Below are positions 38,010 to 51,100 of a stretch of 59,829 bases of DNA, in pieces. The translations under genes and the position numbers were made by a program. The DNA lies in contig CACXWH010000011.1 in assembly GCA_902771225.1 (NCBI GenBank), positions 1-59,829 on the forward strand. Reading direction: 5' to 3'. Below the pieces are notes generated by a model. The model had not been told where the DNA came from, ran no database searches, and was given only the letters and a program-made list of their open reading frames with translations. Source of the DNA: an uncultured Methanobrevibacter sp. Its GTDB lineage: Archaea > Methanobacteriota > Methanobacteria > Methanobacteriales > Methanobacteriaceae. Every line of letters starts with the position of its first letter. Within the stretch, counting starts at the first letter, position 1.

Positions 38010-38043
38010 AATGAAAATTAAAGGTAGATAATTAACTACCTTT
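38010..38043 (-). terminator. Hairpin at the stop of the solute-binding protein gene
   Basis: Perfect 8-bp arms aaaggtag (38020-38027) and ctaccttt (38036-38043) span the stop codon and are followed on the minus strand by T-rich DNA. Confidence 0.5.
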
Positions 38044-38973
38044 CCAAAAAAGCTTATCATGAGATATAGGTTCTTTTAAAATACCCAAATCAACTTCAAT
38101 TTTCATAAACTCATCAATTTTTTCTTTGAAAGTATCATTTAATCCATAAACCAAAGAAACATTATTTAAATATTCCTTTTTTATTTCACGGTTAACAACT
38201 TTATCCATAGGAATTAAACCAATTGCACTATCCGAATTATTGTTAATATAATTCGTTGCGTTTTCATGAATCTTGACAAGATTTTCAACATCATCAGGAT
38301 GTCTGGAAATAAATTCATCTGAGGCTATTAAAACACAATTAGGATGATCAGGCATTAACTCATCAGAATTAATTAAAAGTTTACTTCCATTATTTTGACT
38401 AATAGCCACATAAGGCTGATATGAAATTGCCCCATCAAGTTTACCTTTTTTAATTGATTTATCCATTTCAGAACATGAACATGAAGATGCATTCAAATCA
38501 TCTATTGACATACCATGTTTTTTTAAATAATTACTAAGCAATACATACTGAATTGAGTCTTCACCAGGCATGGCAATATTTTTACCCTTCAAATCTGAAA
38601 CAGAATTAATTCCAGACATATTAGAAACAAATAATCCACTTCCACCATTTTGTGAAGCTGAAATAATTTTAATTGGAACTCCTTTTTCAGCACTCTGCAA
38701 TACAAACCTTATATCCATATATGCAGCATCAATATCACCGGATGCTATAGCATTAATTAATTCATAATCATTATTATAAACAACTATTTTGGTTTTAAGA
38801 CCCTGAGCATTAAACATGTCTGTTTTATTAGCCACCGTTAAAGCAGGATCATAATCTGCTAGCAAATAACCTATTGTGACAACATCATCGTCCTGTACAA
38901 AATTAATATATGTACTAATTGCTATTGCAATAATTACAATACCTGCAAGAATTGCAATAAATTTTTTATCCAT
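38032..38973 (-). CDS. Membrane-anchored NitT/TauT-type ABC transporter solute-binding protein
   Basis: The protein has 313 residues. A hydrophobic segment at residues 5-23 anchors or exports it. TIGYLLADYDPALTVA, KNIAMPGEDSIQYVLL and GAISYQPYVAISQ are typical of the NMT1/SsuA-like family that binds nitrate, sulfonates, thiamine precursors or related compounds. SSCSCSEMD contains two close Cys, unusual for this family. No permease or ATPase gene is in the window, so it must work with components encoded elsewhere. AGGTGA precedes the start. A broken copy lies just downstream. Confidence 0.85.
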   Translation of the reverse strand: MDKKFIAILAGIVIIAIAISTYINFVQDDDVVTIGYLLADYDPALTVANKTDMFNAQGLKTKIVVYNNDYELINAIASGDIDAAYMDIRFVLQSAEKGVPIKIISASQNGGSGLFVSNMSGINSVSDLKGKNIAMPGEDSIQYVLLSNYLKKHGMSIDDLNASSCSCSEMDKSIKKGKLDGAISYQPYVAISQNNGSKLLINSDELMPDHPNCVLIASDEFISRHPDDVENLVKIHENATNYINNNSDSAIGLIPMDKVVNREIKKEYLNNVSLVYGLNDTFKEKIDEFMKIEVDLGILKEPISHDKLFWKGS

Positions 38974-39180
38974 ATAATTTCACCTATTAAATATTTTATC
39001 AAAGCATGAATATAAATTTATAGTAAAAAATGAGATAGAAATTCAAATGAATATTCTTAGAATAAGGAACGATAATTTAAATAGAACAAGAAAAATTAGT
39101 TAATATAATCCAATGATCTTTCAATAATATCAAAGTAATGAAAAATAATTAAAAATAACTGGTTGTACATGTATCATATA

Positions 39181-39211
39181 ATAAATAAAAAATAAAAAGT
39201 TAAAAAAAATT
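39181..39211 (-). terminator. T-run terminator of the giant adhesin gene
   Basis: On the minus strand, T runs of eight, five and six bases follow the last stop codon within 45 bases. Between this point and 38974 the DNA is A+T-rich without visible genes. Confidence 0.5.
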
Positions 39212-39225
39212 AGCAATAGAAGAAG

Positions 39226-41424
39226 TTACTCTCCTATTGTAATTGTATTTGATTTGCTTTCCTCTCCATATTTTGAAGTAATTATATATTTACCTGACGG
39301 TAAATTAATATTTAATCCAGCTTCCCCTACATCATTAGTCATACGGGAATATAATATTCCATTAATGTTAAATGAAACATTTTGATGAGGAGCAGGATTA
39401 CCCTGACCATCTAAAGTTTTTACAACAAATTTAGATCCATCATGATACTTCATGTTTAAATCTGAAGTAACTAACTTAGAAAGTACTTTAACATTATTAC
39501 TTTTACGGGCATTTTTGTAAAATGCTGTAATAATATAATCTCCAGGAGGTAAATTAATATTTAATTTTACATGGCCTGTTTCATTAGTTTGGCGAGTATA
39601 GAATACACCATTAATGTTAAATGTTACATCTACACCAGCTTTAACCCAGCCACCATCGTCAGAGTGGATACGTGCAATAAATTGAGTACCATTTTTGTAA
39701 TATTTTACTAAATCACCGGATTCAATCAAATTAAATACAGTAACATTATTAGTCCTCATTTCACCAGTGACAGGGTTTATTGCAGTTAATATATATTTTC
39801 CTTCTGGAAGGTTAATATTTAATTTAGCCCAACCTGATGCATTAGTAGTTCTAGTGTAGAATACACCATTAATATTGAAATTAACCTCAGTATTAGCTAA
39901 TGGGTTACCTTGACCATCTAGGAACAATCCATAATAATGAGTTCCATTTTTAAAGACTTTAAGTACATCTTTTGCATAGATAGTAGGGAGAATTTCAACA
40001 GTTGAATTAATGCTTTGAGGTTTAAATTCATCATTACCATCAAAGTCAACTTTAACAGTGTAATTTCTACTAATTAAGTTTAATGCAATAGAAGCTTCAC
40101 CATTTTCACTAGTTCTAGTGTAAGTTTTGCCATTAATGGTTATTTTAACTTCCAAACCACTTAACTTATTACCTTTATTATCTGTTAGATAGACAATAAA
40201 TCTCTCAGAACCACTGTAATATTTTACTACAGCAGGAGCAGTCATGATAAGATAGCGTTCTTTGACAATAGTTCCGTTAACAGTTTTTGAAGCATATTTA
40301 TCATTACCTGGATAGGTAACTTCAAAGTTATGACTACCCTCAGGCAAATCAGAGATATCAATGACAGCTTTACCATCTTTAATAGGAACAGTATATGATT
40401 TACCATCAATAGTTACTTTTACATCACCAGTAGCATCCTCAGGAACTGTAACAATAAATTTATCATCAGTATTGGATATGTCAATTGGATAATCAACTAT
40501 CTTAGGAATTTCAAAGCTGGTTGAATTGGAAGCTGAAGGATATTTATCGTCACCAGAGTAAGTAACATCAACAGTGTAATTGCCAGGTTCCAAATCGGAA
40601 ATATTTACAACAGCTTTACCATCAATAACCGGCACAGTTTGAGTTTTTCCGTTGATAGATACTGTCACATTTCCAGTAGCATCTTCAGGCAATTCAACAA
40701 CAATTTCATCGCCTTCAACTTTAATGTCCACAGGAACTTTTTCATCCACAACTTTAAATGAATCTTTTACTGTTTTTGATTCATATTTATCGTTTCCAGG
40801 GAATGTAACAACAGCATCATAAGATCCTGGTTTTAAATCAAGTGGTAACTCTATATGAGCAACACCATTAGTTACAGTTACATAATATCCGACACCACCA
40901 ATATCAACTAATACCTGACCGTTTATATCTTTAGGTAAGTTTACAGTTATATTAGTTTTTTGTCCAACATTAATGTCTTCAGCTATTACTTCGAATGGAT
41001 AATCAACGACTTTCGGAATGTCGACGATTGTTGCATTAGATACTGGAGCATATTTATCATCACCAGGATAGGTTACTTCAACACCATGTTTACCCGGTTC
41101 TAAACCGGAAATATCCACAACAGCCTTACCATCTTCAACAGGAACAGTTTGAGGCTTACCATCAATGGATACAGTCACACTACCAGTAGCATCATCAGGA
41201 ACAGTGATAACTAATTTACCGTCTTCTTCAGTTATGTCAATTGGATAATCTGAAACTTTAGGAACTTCAAAGCTGGTTGAGTTTGAAACAGGATCATAAT
41301 TGTCATCACCAGGATAAGTTACATCAACAGTATGTTGACCAGGTTCTAAACCGGAAATATCCACAACAGCCCTACCGCCTGTAACAGGAACAGTTTGAGG
41401 CTTACCGTCAATAGATACAGTCAC
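39226..41424 (-). CDS. C-terminal segment of the giant adhesin-like protein, separated by a frameshift
   Basis: This frame gives 732 residues from a GTG that overlaps the upstream stop (GTGA, 41421-41424). It has no signal peptide and starts mid-repeat (VTVSIDGKPQTVPV). It continues the Ig-like repeats of the upstream frame for about 390 residues (units such as VDVTYPGDDNYDPVSNS). It then has four C-terminal repeats of about 85 residues, with FNINGVFYTRTTN and LNINLPxGKYIITA motifs in the last three. It ends ESKSNTITIGE with no membrane helix or sorting signal. I read it as the true C-terminus of the upstream protein, detached by a frameshift. Independent translation by coupling is possible but would leave it unsecreted. 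Confidence 0.75.
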   Translation of the reverse strand: MTVSIDGKPQTVPVTGGRAVVDISGLEPGQHTVDVTYPGDDNYDPVSNSTSFEVPKVSDYPIDITEEDGKLVITVPDDATGSVTVSIDGKPQTVPVEDGKAVVDISGLEPGKHGVEVTYPGDDKYAPVSNATIVDIPKVVDYPFEVIAEDINVGQKTNITVNLPKDINGQVLVDIGGVGYYVTVTNGVAHIELPLDLKPGSYDAVVTFPGNDKYESKTVKDSFKVVDEKVPVDIKVEGDEIVVELPEDATGNVTVSINGKTQTVPVIDGKAVVNISDLEPGNYTVDVTYSGDDKYPSASNSTSFEIPKIVDYPIDISNTDDKFIVTVPEDATGDVKVTIDGKSYTVPIKDGKAVIDISDLPEGSHNFEVTYPGNDKYASKTVNGTIVKERYLIMTAPAVVKYYSGSERFIVYLTDNKGNKLSGLEVKITINGKTYTRTSENGEASIALNLISRNYTVKVDFDGNDEFKPQSINSTVEILPTIYAKDVLKVFKNGTHYYGLFLDGQGNPLANTEVNFNINGVFYTRTTNASGWAKLNINLPEGKYILTAINPVTGEMRTNNVTVFNLIESGDLVKYYKNGTQFIARIHSDDGGWVKAGVDVTFNINGVFYTRQTNETGHVKLNINLPPGDYIITAFYKNARKSNNVKVLSKLVTSDLNMKYHDGSKFVVKTLDGQGNPAPHQNVSFNINGILYSRMTNDVGEAGLNINLPSGKYIITSKYGEESKSNTITIGE

Positions 41425-42130
41425 ATTACCAGTATTGAAGTTTCTTTAGCATCAATTTCAAATGAAGTAGTATTTCTATTTGGTGCATATTTATCATCAC
41501 CAGGATATTTTACAACAACATCATATTTTCCTTTAGATAAGTCATCTAAGTGTAATTTAGCCTGACCGCCTGTTGCATTTGCATAGTATCCAACACCATT
41601 AACATCAATAAGTACAGGACCAGTTACATCTTTAGGTACACTTACAGTAATATCAACAGAAGATCCATCCACTTTAGCATTAGCAGTGATTTTATAATCA
41701 TCAACTTTTGGAATATCGACGATTGTTACATTGGATAGTGGAGCATATTTATCATCACCAGGATAGGTTACTTCAACACCATGTTTACCAGGTTCTAAAC
41801 CAGAAATATCCACAACAGCCCTACCACCTTCAACAGGAACAGTTTGAGGCTTACCATCAATAGATACAGTCACACTACCAGTAGCATCATCAGGAACACT
41901 AATGACTAATTTACCGTCTTCTTCAGTCATATTAATTGAATAATCTGAAATTTTAGGAACTTCAAAGCTGGTTGAGTTTGAAGCCGGACCATAATTGTCA
42001 TCACCAGGATAAGTTACATCAACAGTATGCTGACCAGGTTCTAAACCGGAAATATCCACAACAGCCCTACCGCCTGTAACAGGAACAGTTTGAGGCTTAC
42101 CGTCAATAGATACAGTCACATTACCAGTAG
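40740..42130 (-). repeat. 695-bp tandem duplication spanning the frameshift
   Basis: The stretch reading cttaccgtcaatagatacag occurs at 41401 and again at 42096, and both copies run on with near-identical DNA. The period is 695 bp, which is one base short of 232 codons. This explains why the reading frame changes at the junction near 41,423. Confidence 0.7.
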
Positions 42131-45100
42131 TTGTATTTCCATTAGGTGCATAGTAATCGTCACCAGGATATTTTACAACAACATTATGTTCTCCTTTAGA
42201 CAAGTCATCCAAGTGTAATTTAGCCTGACCGCCTGTTACATTAGCATAATATCCAACACCATCAACATCAATAAGTACAGGACCAGTTACATCTTTAGGT
42301 ACACTTACAGTAATATCAACAGAAGATCCATCCACTTTAGCATCGACATTGATTTTATAATCATCAACTTTTGGAACTTCAACATCATTGATTTTTGAAG
42401 CAGGAGTGAAGTATTTATCACCAGAATAAATCACTTCAACAGTGTGATTTCCTGGTTTTAAATCACCAATACCAATAGTAACCGGAATTTCAGTAATATC
42501 AGTTACATTATAGACTTTACCGTCAATGACAACAGTTACATTACCAGTAACACCATCAGGTAACACAACAGTTGCAATACCTTTTTCCACATCAATGTCA
42601 ACAGACATTTCAGTGACCGTTTTTCCTTCAACTTTTAAAGTTACAGTGTTTGAAGTGCTTCCGATGTATTTAGTATCACCAGCATATGTTGCATTAATGG
42701 TGTAGGTGCCTTCAGTCAAATCACTTAAAGTTAAACTGCCTTTACCATTTACAAGACCAACAACATGATTTTCTCCATTAACTTTAACAGTTACAGCAGT
42801 AGTAATTGATTTATCCAATTCAACACTGACAACAGCCTTATCGCCGACGATTATAGTGGTCTTATCTAATTTAATGGATAATTTAGTAGGAACTTGATTA
42901 ACAACTAACTTTTTAGTAGCAGAAGAACTGCCAGTATACTTATCATCACAGGTAAATACTGCTTTAACATTGTAAGTAGCTTTAACCAAATTAGATACAG
43001 TGTAGTTACCTTTACCATTAACAACAGCAACATCATATGATTTGCTGCCAACGATTAACTTAACAGTAGCATTAATGCCCGGATTCATTGTAACTTTAAA
43101 TATTGCATCATCGCCAACAACAATAGGAGAGTCAACACTTACATCAACAGAAGTAGATATTTTATTGACTTTTAAAGTTACAGTGTTTGAAGTGTTTCCT
43201 AGATATTTGTCGGTTTCAGCAAATGTAGCGTTAATTGTGTATGTTGCATTTGCCAAATCACTTAAAGTTAAACTGCCTTCACCATTAGTTAATGATACTG
43301 TGTATTCCTTACCATTTACTTTAACAGTTACTGTAGCGTTGATTTTTTGATTGAGTTTAATATTAACAACACTTGTTCCATCAACCCTAATCACAGCTTC
43401 ACTAAGAGTTACAGTTAAGTTGGTTGGGATTTTATTAACAGCTAAGTGTTTAACAGCTGAAGCAGATCCTGTGAAGTTCACATCACCAGCAAATGAAGCA
43501 CTTATACTATATGTTTTATTGATTAAATCACCAATATTATAGCTTCCTTTACCATTTTTGACATATACAGTGTAGTTATTATTATCAACATGCAATGTTA
43601 CAGTTCCGTTTACTTTCTGATTTAATTCCACATTAACTATTACATTGTCTCCAACGAATTTAGGAGTTGTAAATTTAACATCGATTGTAGTGGATGCTCT
43701 TGCAACTGTGAAAGTAGTACTGTTTGAACGAGCATCGTATTCCATATCACCAGGATAAGATGCAATTACTGCATGTAATCCACCAGATAAATTATTCAAT
43801 CTTAAAGTAGCAATTCCAGTTGTAGTGTTTGCTTTAACAGAGTATGGAACACCATCAACTGTAATTGTTACATTATTTTCAACATCATTAGGAACAGTTA
43901 CATTAATAATTGAATATTCACCATAAGGATGGCTTTCAACATTTATCTTGATGTCATAAACACTTGTTCCAGTTACTCTAAATTTAGTTCCGTTCTTGTC
44001 TTTAGCAGAGTATTTGCCGTCACCTTTATAAGTGACATTGACTTCATACTCACCAGGCTGTAAATTAGGAATAACTGCAGTAGCAATACCGTTTACCATA
44101 GTGTACTCATATGGAATGTCGCTGTTGTTGACTTTAATTACCAAATTAGTTGAATTAACATCACTTGGTAAAACAACTGTGACAGTAGCATTTTGACCAA
44201 AGGTAATGTTTGTAGCAGTTACATTAATTGCATAATCATCAATCTTATTGACTGTTAAAGTAGTGTAATTAGTAGCATAAGCATACTTTGTATCGCCTGC
44301 AAATGTTACAATTACATTATAAGTATTATAAGCCAATCCAGATACATTTTGTGAACCTTTACCGTTAACAACAGCAACATCATAAGTTTTATCGCCAACT
44401 TTAACTTGAACAGTAGCATTGATTGTAACATTCATGTTAACTGTAAAGACTGCATTTTCACCAACTTTAATCGGTGAACCGACAGTTACATTAATATCAG
44501 TAGATATTTTATTAACTGTGAATTCTTTTGAAGCGGATTTGACACCATTATAATTATTATCACCAGTAAATGTAGCAATAACAGTAATTGTAGAATTATC
44601 TACCGGAGTGTAGTCATAAGTAGCAACATCCTTACCATTAACATGTACAGTGTAGTTAGCACCATTAATAGTAAATATCACATCACCAGTAACGGTTTCA
44701 TTCAAGTTAGCAGTGAATTTTACAGGAGTGCCCACAACAATTCTACTAGGAACAGTAGTATCATTAACACTAATAGTCACATTATTTTTAACAACCTTAA
44801 ACGTAGCATTATCAGTAGATCCAGTGTAATTCTTATCACCAGCTAAAACAGCATTAATAATATAATCACCAGCTCCAAGACCACCAGAAATAGTAACTTT
44901 CTTACCCTCAACCTTGTACGCTTTACCATTAATAGTAACATTAATAGCACCAGTTGAATTAACAGTATTTAAAGTAATTTCAATCTTATCTCCAACTTTA
45001 TAAATTGACTCAACAGAAATTGAAATACTTGAAGTATTCTTATTAATAGTAAATTTAGCACTGGAAGTCACATTACTGTTATAATCATCAGCAGTGAAGA

Positions 45101-48100
45101 ACTCAACAGTAGCAACTTTACTACCAGCAGACAAACCAGTCAAATTAACACTAACTTTACCATTAGACACAGTTCCTTTAAAGACCCTACCATCAACAGT
45201 AACATTAACAGTACCATTAGCCTTATTACCCACATTAATAACAGCAGTAGCATTAGCCGGATAAGTCACATCAAGAATAGCCACATCAATAGCAGGAGTA
45301 ACCCTTAAAACAGTAAATTTAACATTATTTAAAGTTAATTTATTATAATTACTGTCACCATAGAAGACCACAGTAGCGACATAATTGCCTGCAAGCAATT
45401 TAGCACCATCAACTATAGTTTTAACAGTACCATTGTACAATACTTTGTCTCCAACTTTAATTGAAACATTTCCTTTAAAGTCATCAGCAACATTAATAAC
45501 AAATGAAGTATTCTGTTCAACAGTGACATTTAAACCAGTTACATCAGCAGCTAAATCAGCAGGATTGACAGTGAATGAAACAGTATCATTAATACTTGGA
45601 GCATACCTGTTATCACCAGCATAAGTCACATTTACACCATAATTATCTGCATTTAAGTCAGATACATTCAATTTACCTTCACCATCAACGACAACAACAT
45701 CATAAGTTATACCATCAACTTTAACTTTAACAGTAGCATTAATGGAAGGATTCATAGTAACTGTAATAACAGCCACACCACCATAAGTTACAGGAACCTT
45801 AACATCCACACTAACATCAGTAGGAACTCTGTTAACCACAAAGTCTTTACTAGTTGAATTACCGTTATACATATCATTGCCTGTGAATGTAGCCACAACA
45901 GTTAAAGTTTTGTTATTAACCGGAGTGTATTCACAAGTAGCAAATCTTGCATTGACAACATTTACAGTGTAGTTAGCGCCATTAATAGTAAATATCACAT
46001 CACCAGTAACGGTTTCATTCAATGTAGCGTTGAAGATGACTTTATTTCCAACATAAATTATGGAAGTAATGTCTTTTATATCAATTGTAACGTTTTGTTT
46101 TTCTATTTCGAAGGTTTCCATTGTTCTTGCACTAGTGTAATTTTTATCACCGTTGTAAATAGCCACAACATCATTTAATCCAAATGTTAAATTATTTTTC
46201 AAGGTTGCATTACCGTTGACAAGATTAATTGTGTATTCTTTGCCTCTAGTGTAGAATGTTACATTACCAGTTGTGTTTCCGCTGACAGTAGCAATCACAT
46301 CAGTACCGTTTTGGATTAATTTAATTGTAGGAACAGCCTGAGGTATATTAGGACGTATTACCTGTGATATATTTTTATAGTTTGCGTCACCATCATAAAT
46401 CACAAATCCTGAATGTGGGCCTGCAGAAAGATTATTCAATCTTAAATTAGCCGTACCGGTAGTCTTATTGATAGGAATAATATAGTCAACATTATCAATT
46501 CTTATAGTTATATTATCTCCTAAAATATCCTTAGGTATGCCTGTTACATTGATTGTTGAATATTCACCATAAGGTTTGTATTCCACATGAGTTACATCCA
46601 CTTTCCAAGATGGATTTGGATTTACAGCAAAGATTGTGTTGTTATCTTTAGGAGCATATCTTGGACCACCATTGTAAGTAACATTAACAACATGCTGACC
46701 ACCAACCAAACCAGGAACAACCAATGTTGCTACACCATTAGTAAGGTTAACAGTACCTCGGTTAACTCTATCAACATAAATTGTAACATTTCCAATAGCA
46801 TCAGTAGCAACCAATACCCTTACAGTAGCATTTTCACCATAGGTAATGTTGTCAACTTTTACATTGATTGTAAAGTCATCAGTTGGACTGACAGTGAAAT
46901 TAATATAAGTTGTGTTAGTAAGGAAATTATCATCACCACTGTAAATAACAGGAATATTTACATATTTACCCGGAGCTAAACCAGAAATATTAAATAATAC
47001 TGTTCCATTAGCCTCAATAGGAATTGTATATCTATGATTTGCAATAATAATAGCAATATAACCAGTTGCATTTTTATTAACAGTCACATTAATAATTTCA
47101 TCATGACCCCAAGTAATATTAGTAGGAGTAGCATTTACAAATGTTCCATATTTATCAATAGTAAATGTATCCCAAACTGAAACTTTAGTGTGATTATTAT
47201 CACCATTATACTCAGCCACAACAATAGATGATCCAGGAGTTAAATTATTAACCAAAGTAGCACTACCATTCACAAGAACAACAGTATAAGTTTTATCATG
47301 AATATGGAAAGTAATATTACCAGTCACATTTCCACTAACAGTAGCAACAACATCAGTACCATTCTGAGTTAAAGTAACAACAGGAGTTGCCTTAGCAATA
47401 TTAATATGAACACTTTGTGTTTTACTGGAATAGTTAGCAATACCAACATAACTTACAGTAGCATCATGCACACCAGCAGAAAGATTATTCAAAGTCAAAG
47501 TTCCCACATAATTGGTAAGATTTACAACATAAGAAATACCATCAATTACAACAGTCACATTCTTACCATCAACATGATAAGGTAAAGTTGAAATAGTAAT
47601 AACAGTATTTTCACCATAAGGCTCTTCATCAACTGTAATATTCATCATCCAATCAACATTAGGCTTAACAGTAAATATCTTATTGTTTAAATCTTTAGGA
47701 GTGTATCTTGGACCACCATTATAAGTAACATTAACAACATGCTGACCACCAGCCAAACCAGGAACAACCAATGTTGCTACACCATCAGTAAGATTTACAA
47801 TTTCTATAATTTTTCCATCAACATTAATAGTCACATTACCAACAGCATCAGTAGCAACCAATACCCTAATAGTAGCATTATCACCATAGAAAATATCATC
47901 AACAATTACACTCATAGGATAATCGCCAGTAGGATTAACAGTAAATGTAATATTAGTTGCATTTGCATTAAAGTGATTATCACCAGGGAATGTTATGGTA
48001 GCATTATAAGTTCCGGCAGGCAAGTTTTGAATATTGAAACGAGCAATTCCATCCCTAATAATTGCAACATAAACATTTTCACCAATACGTAGTGCAATAT

Positions 48101-51100
48101 AACCAGTTGCGGTTTTATTTACAGTTACATTGATTAATTCATTTTTACCATAGGTGATATTTGTATAGTTTATATTAAGAGGAGTATCTAATTTAAATAC
48201 ATTGAAGAATGAATAATTAGTTTGCTCTCCATAATATGTACCATTATAAAACCTTACTGAAATAATATGATTTCCCGGCTCTATTAATGATGTGTAATTT
48301 TCATTAGGTAATCTGTATACCAAAGAACCGTCCGGATTAAGATGTAGCGGAATGCTTACTTCCCTACCGTCTATAGTAATAATTACCCTACCGTTTTCAG
48401 TGTTCGTAGCATTGGAATTTACATTTACAATAAGTGTCTGTCCATAGAAGATATCCTGTGCATGAACTTTAATCCATATTGGACGTGAGAATAAAGCCAG
48501 TACGGTTGAATTTTGAGAAGCTTCGTGGAAAGTATCTCCTTCATAAACTGCAGTAATTGTGTATGTTCCAACTCTCATATGAGTCTTTGTGAAATTAGCA
48601 TATACAACACTCCATTTATTACCAAGACCTGAAAATATTATATCCGCATTAGGAATCACCTGATCATTGATCTTAATTACTAATTTATTAATATCAAAGG
48701 TATAATTACTTTGAACAGGTACAGATATTCTAACAGAGAAATCAATTTTTTCATCATGTTCTTTATCATAAGTTACTGTAAGTTCAGTAGGCATTTTTAC
48801 ATTAACATGGCCAAAGTAAACAGTATTCTTCTTAAGACCACTGTCCTGACCTAAAATAGTGAAGTTACCTTGATATATCATTCTTGTATTCACTAATGCA
48901 TTGTATGGCATTGGATAGTGAGGATCATCAGGGAACACATCATTCCAAGTATCTAATGTATGTACTGAAATGATTGTATTGTTATTATCATCTGTAATGT
49001 TAGCAAAGAATGTGAAAGTCTCATTCCAGGTCTCATTCCAGGTCTGATTATTAAGAATCCAAGTTGTAGTATTGGTCCATATGGTTCCGTTATTGAATAT
49101 TAAGTAATCAAAGGTATTGTTATAGAGATATAAATCACCATCATTCCATACGGCATAGTCATATTTATTGTATCTTGCATCATATGGCTTTTCCAGATAA
49201 GTAATATTCTTATTTGGATTTGACCCAGTAATATAATTATTAATTAAGTATGCAATAGCACTTTCATTAACCCATATTGCATCAGGACCATTGAATTTTG
49301 AGTTAGCAATTGTTGAATTACCAGCATATACAAATATACCACCAGCATAATCTTCAGCAGCCATATAACTTTCGAATGAAAGATTATTAAAAGTTGCATT
49401 ACCGTTTACAAAGATTCCTCCACCGTTACCGTATAATGCGTGAGTATTGCTGAAATTGGAGTTTGAAACATTAAAGTTATCAATGTTATATAAGAAAATT
49501 GCTCCACCGTTATATGATGCAGCAGAATCGAAAAAGTCACATAAATCAATTATTCCGTTAGTTGAGTTAACCCATGAAATGGAACCTCCGTTCCTTATTG
49601 TAATAGCACCCTTAAATGTTACATTATATATCTTTGAATCATTACAGTTTACAAGAGATAATGCACCGTTTGAGTGGGATTCCGTATCTATAATCTTTAA
49701 GTTTAAGAAATTAAGATTAGTGGCATTTTCCCAGTAAATTGTTCCACCGGAACCATAAACTCTATTTGATGAATCCAAATAACCTGATCCTACATTTTTA
49801 TTGAATATACAATCAATAATTAATGCATTATTAGCATTATGACCTGAAATTGCTCCACCATTTACAAATGCTGCTGAATATGAGAAGTTTGATTTCGTGA
49901 TATTTGCATTATCTCCTCCGATATAAAGTGTACCTCCTTCAGTAGCAAATGAATTTAAGAATGTTGAATTTAAAACGGTAGCATTTTCTCCAAGCCAGTA
50001 AATTGCTCCACCTTGACCTCTTCTAATATCAATAATATAATTATTATCAAAGTAGGAATTACGTACTTTACAGTTAGGACTGTCTCCCCTTACATAAATA
50101 GCTCCACCATATAAATTAGCAGTGTTATTTATGAATCTGTATTTGTTAATGTTAATTCCGTCTACACCTAACCAAGCAAGAGCAGCACCACCAATATCAG
50201 CATGGTTTTTAATGAAAGTGTTGTTTCCACCGTATCCACCGGTAGCATTAGCTTCCCTACATAAAGCACCACCATACTCACCGGCAACATTTTCTTCAAA
50301 TAAAACGTTGTTAAGACCCATCATACTAGCATTACAGTCAATAGCACCACCATTCATTGTAGCTCTATTTGCCCTAAAGTAAATGCTTTCTAAACTTGAA
50401 TTACTTGAAACACCATTTAAGTATAATGCACCACCATAATTAGCTTCATTTCCTATGAAATTAATATATTTGAAAATACCTGCAGATGCAAGCCAGTCAA
50501 TAGCACCACCATGATCTCCTGCTGTGTTATATTCAAATGAGGAGTAATAAATAGTATTATTAGTACCTGTACCTCCAGCATAAAGTGCACCACCATGACG
50601 TACTGCAGTGTTGGATTTGAATATTGTATTATTGATAGATAATGAAGATGCTTTAAATCCAATAGCACCACCATCACCATAAGCATAGTTGGAAGTGAAA
50701 TTAGAATCAAATATATGAACATCTTTGGAAAATGCACCTACATAGATTGCACCACCGGTAAATGCACCATTATTTGTAAAGATAACAGTATCAATTGTTA
50801 AGTTTTCACCTCTACAGTCAATTGCACCACCATAGTGGAAATCAGACATGTTGGTCAAGTGGTTTCCTTCAAATGTACAGTTTTCAATTATATCATTGTC
50901 ACTGCCCTCAGCAATGTATATGGCTCCACCACTGTCTCCAGCAGTGTTATCAATGAAGGTATAATCAATAATATGAATATTATCTACACCCATCCATGCA
51001 AGAGCCGCACCGGCAATTCCTGCGTGGTTGTTTTTGAATAAATTATGACTACCGTTACCGGATGTTGCGCCAATTTCCCTACATAAAGCAGCACCATACT

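Noticed and set aside
41421-41424. GTGA overlap as proof of two separate coupled genes
   Set aside because: The downstream frame starts in the middle of an Ig repeat and lacks a signal peptide, and the 695-bp duplication explains the frame change better.
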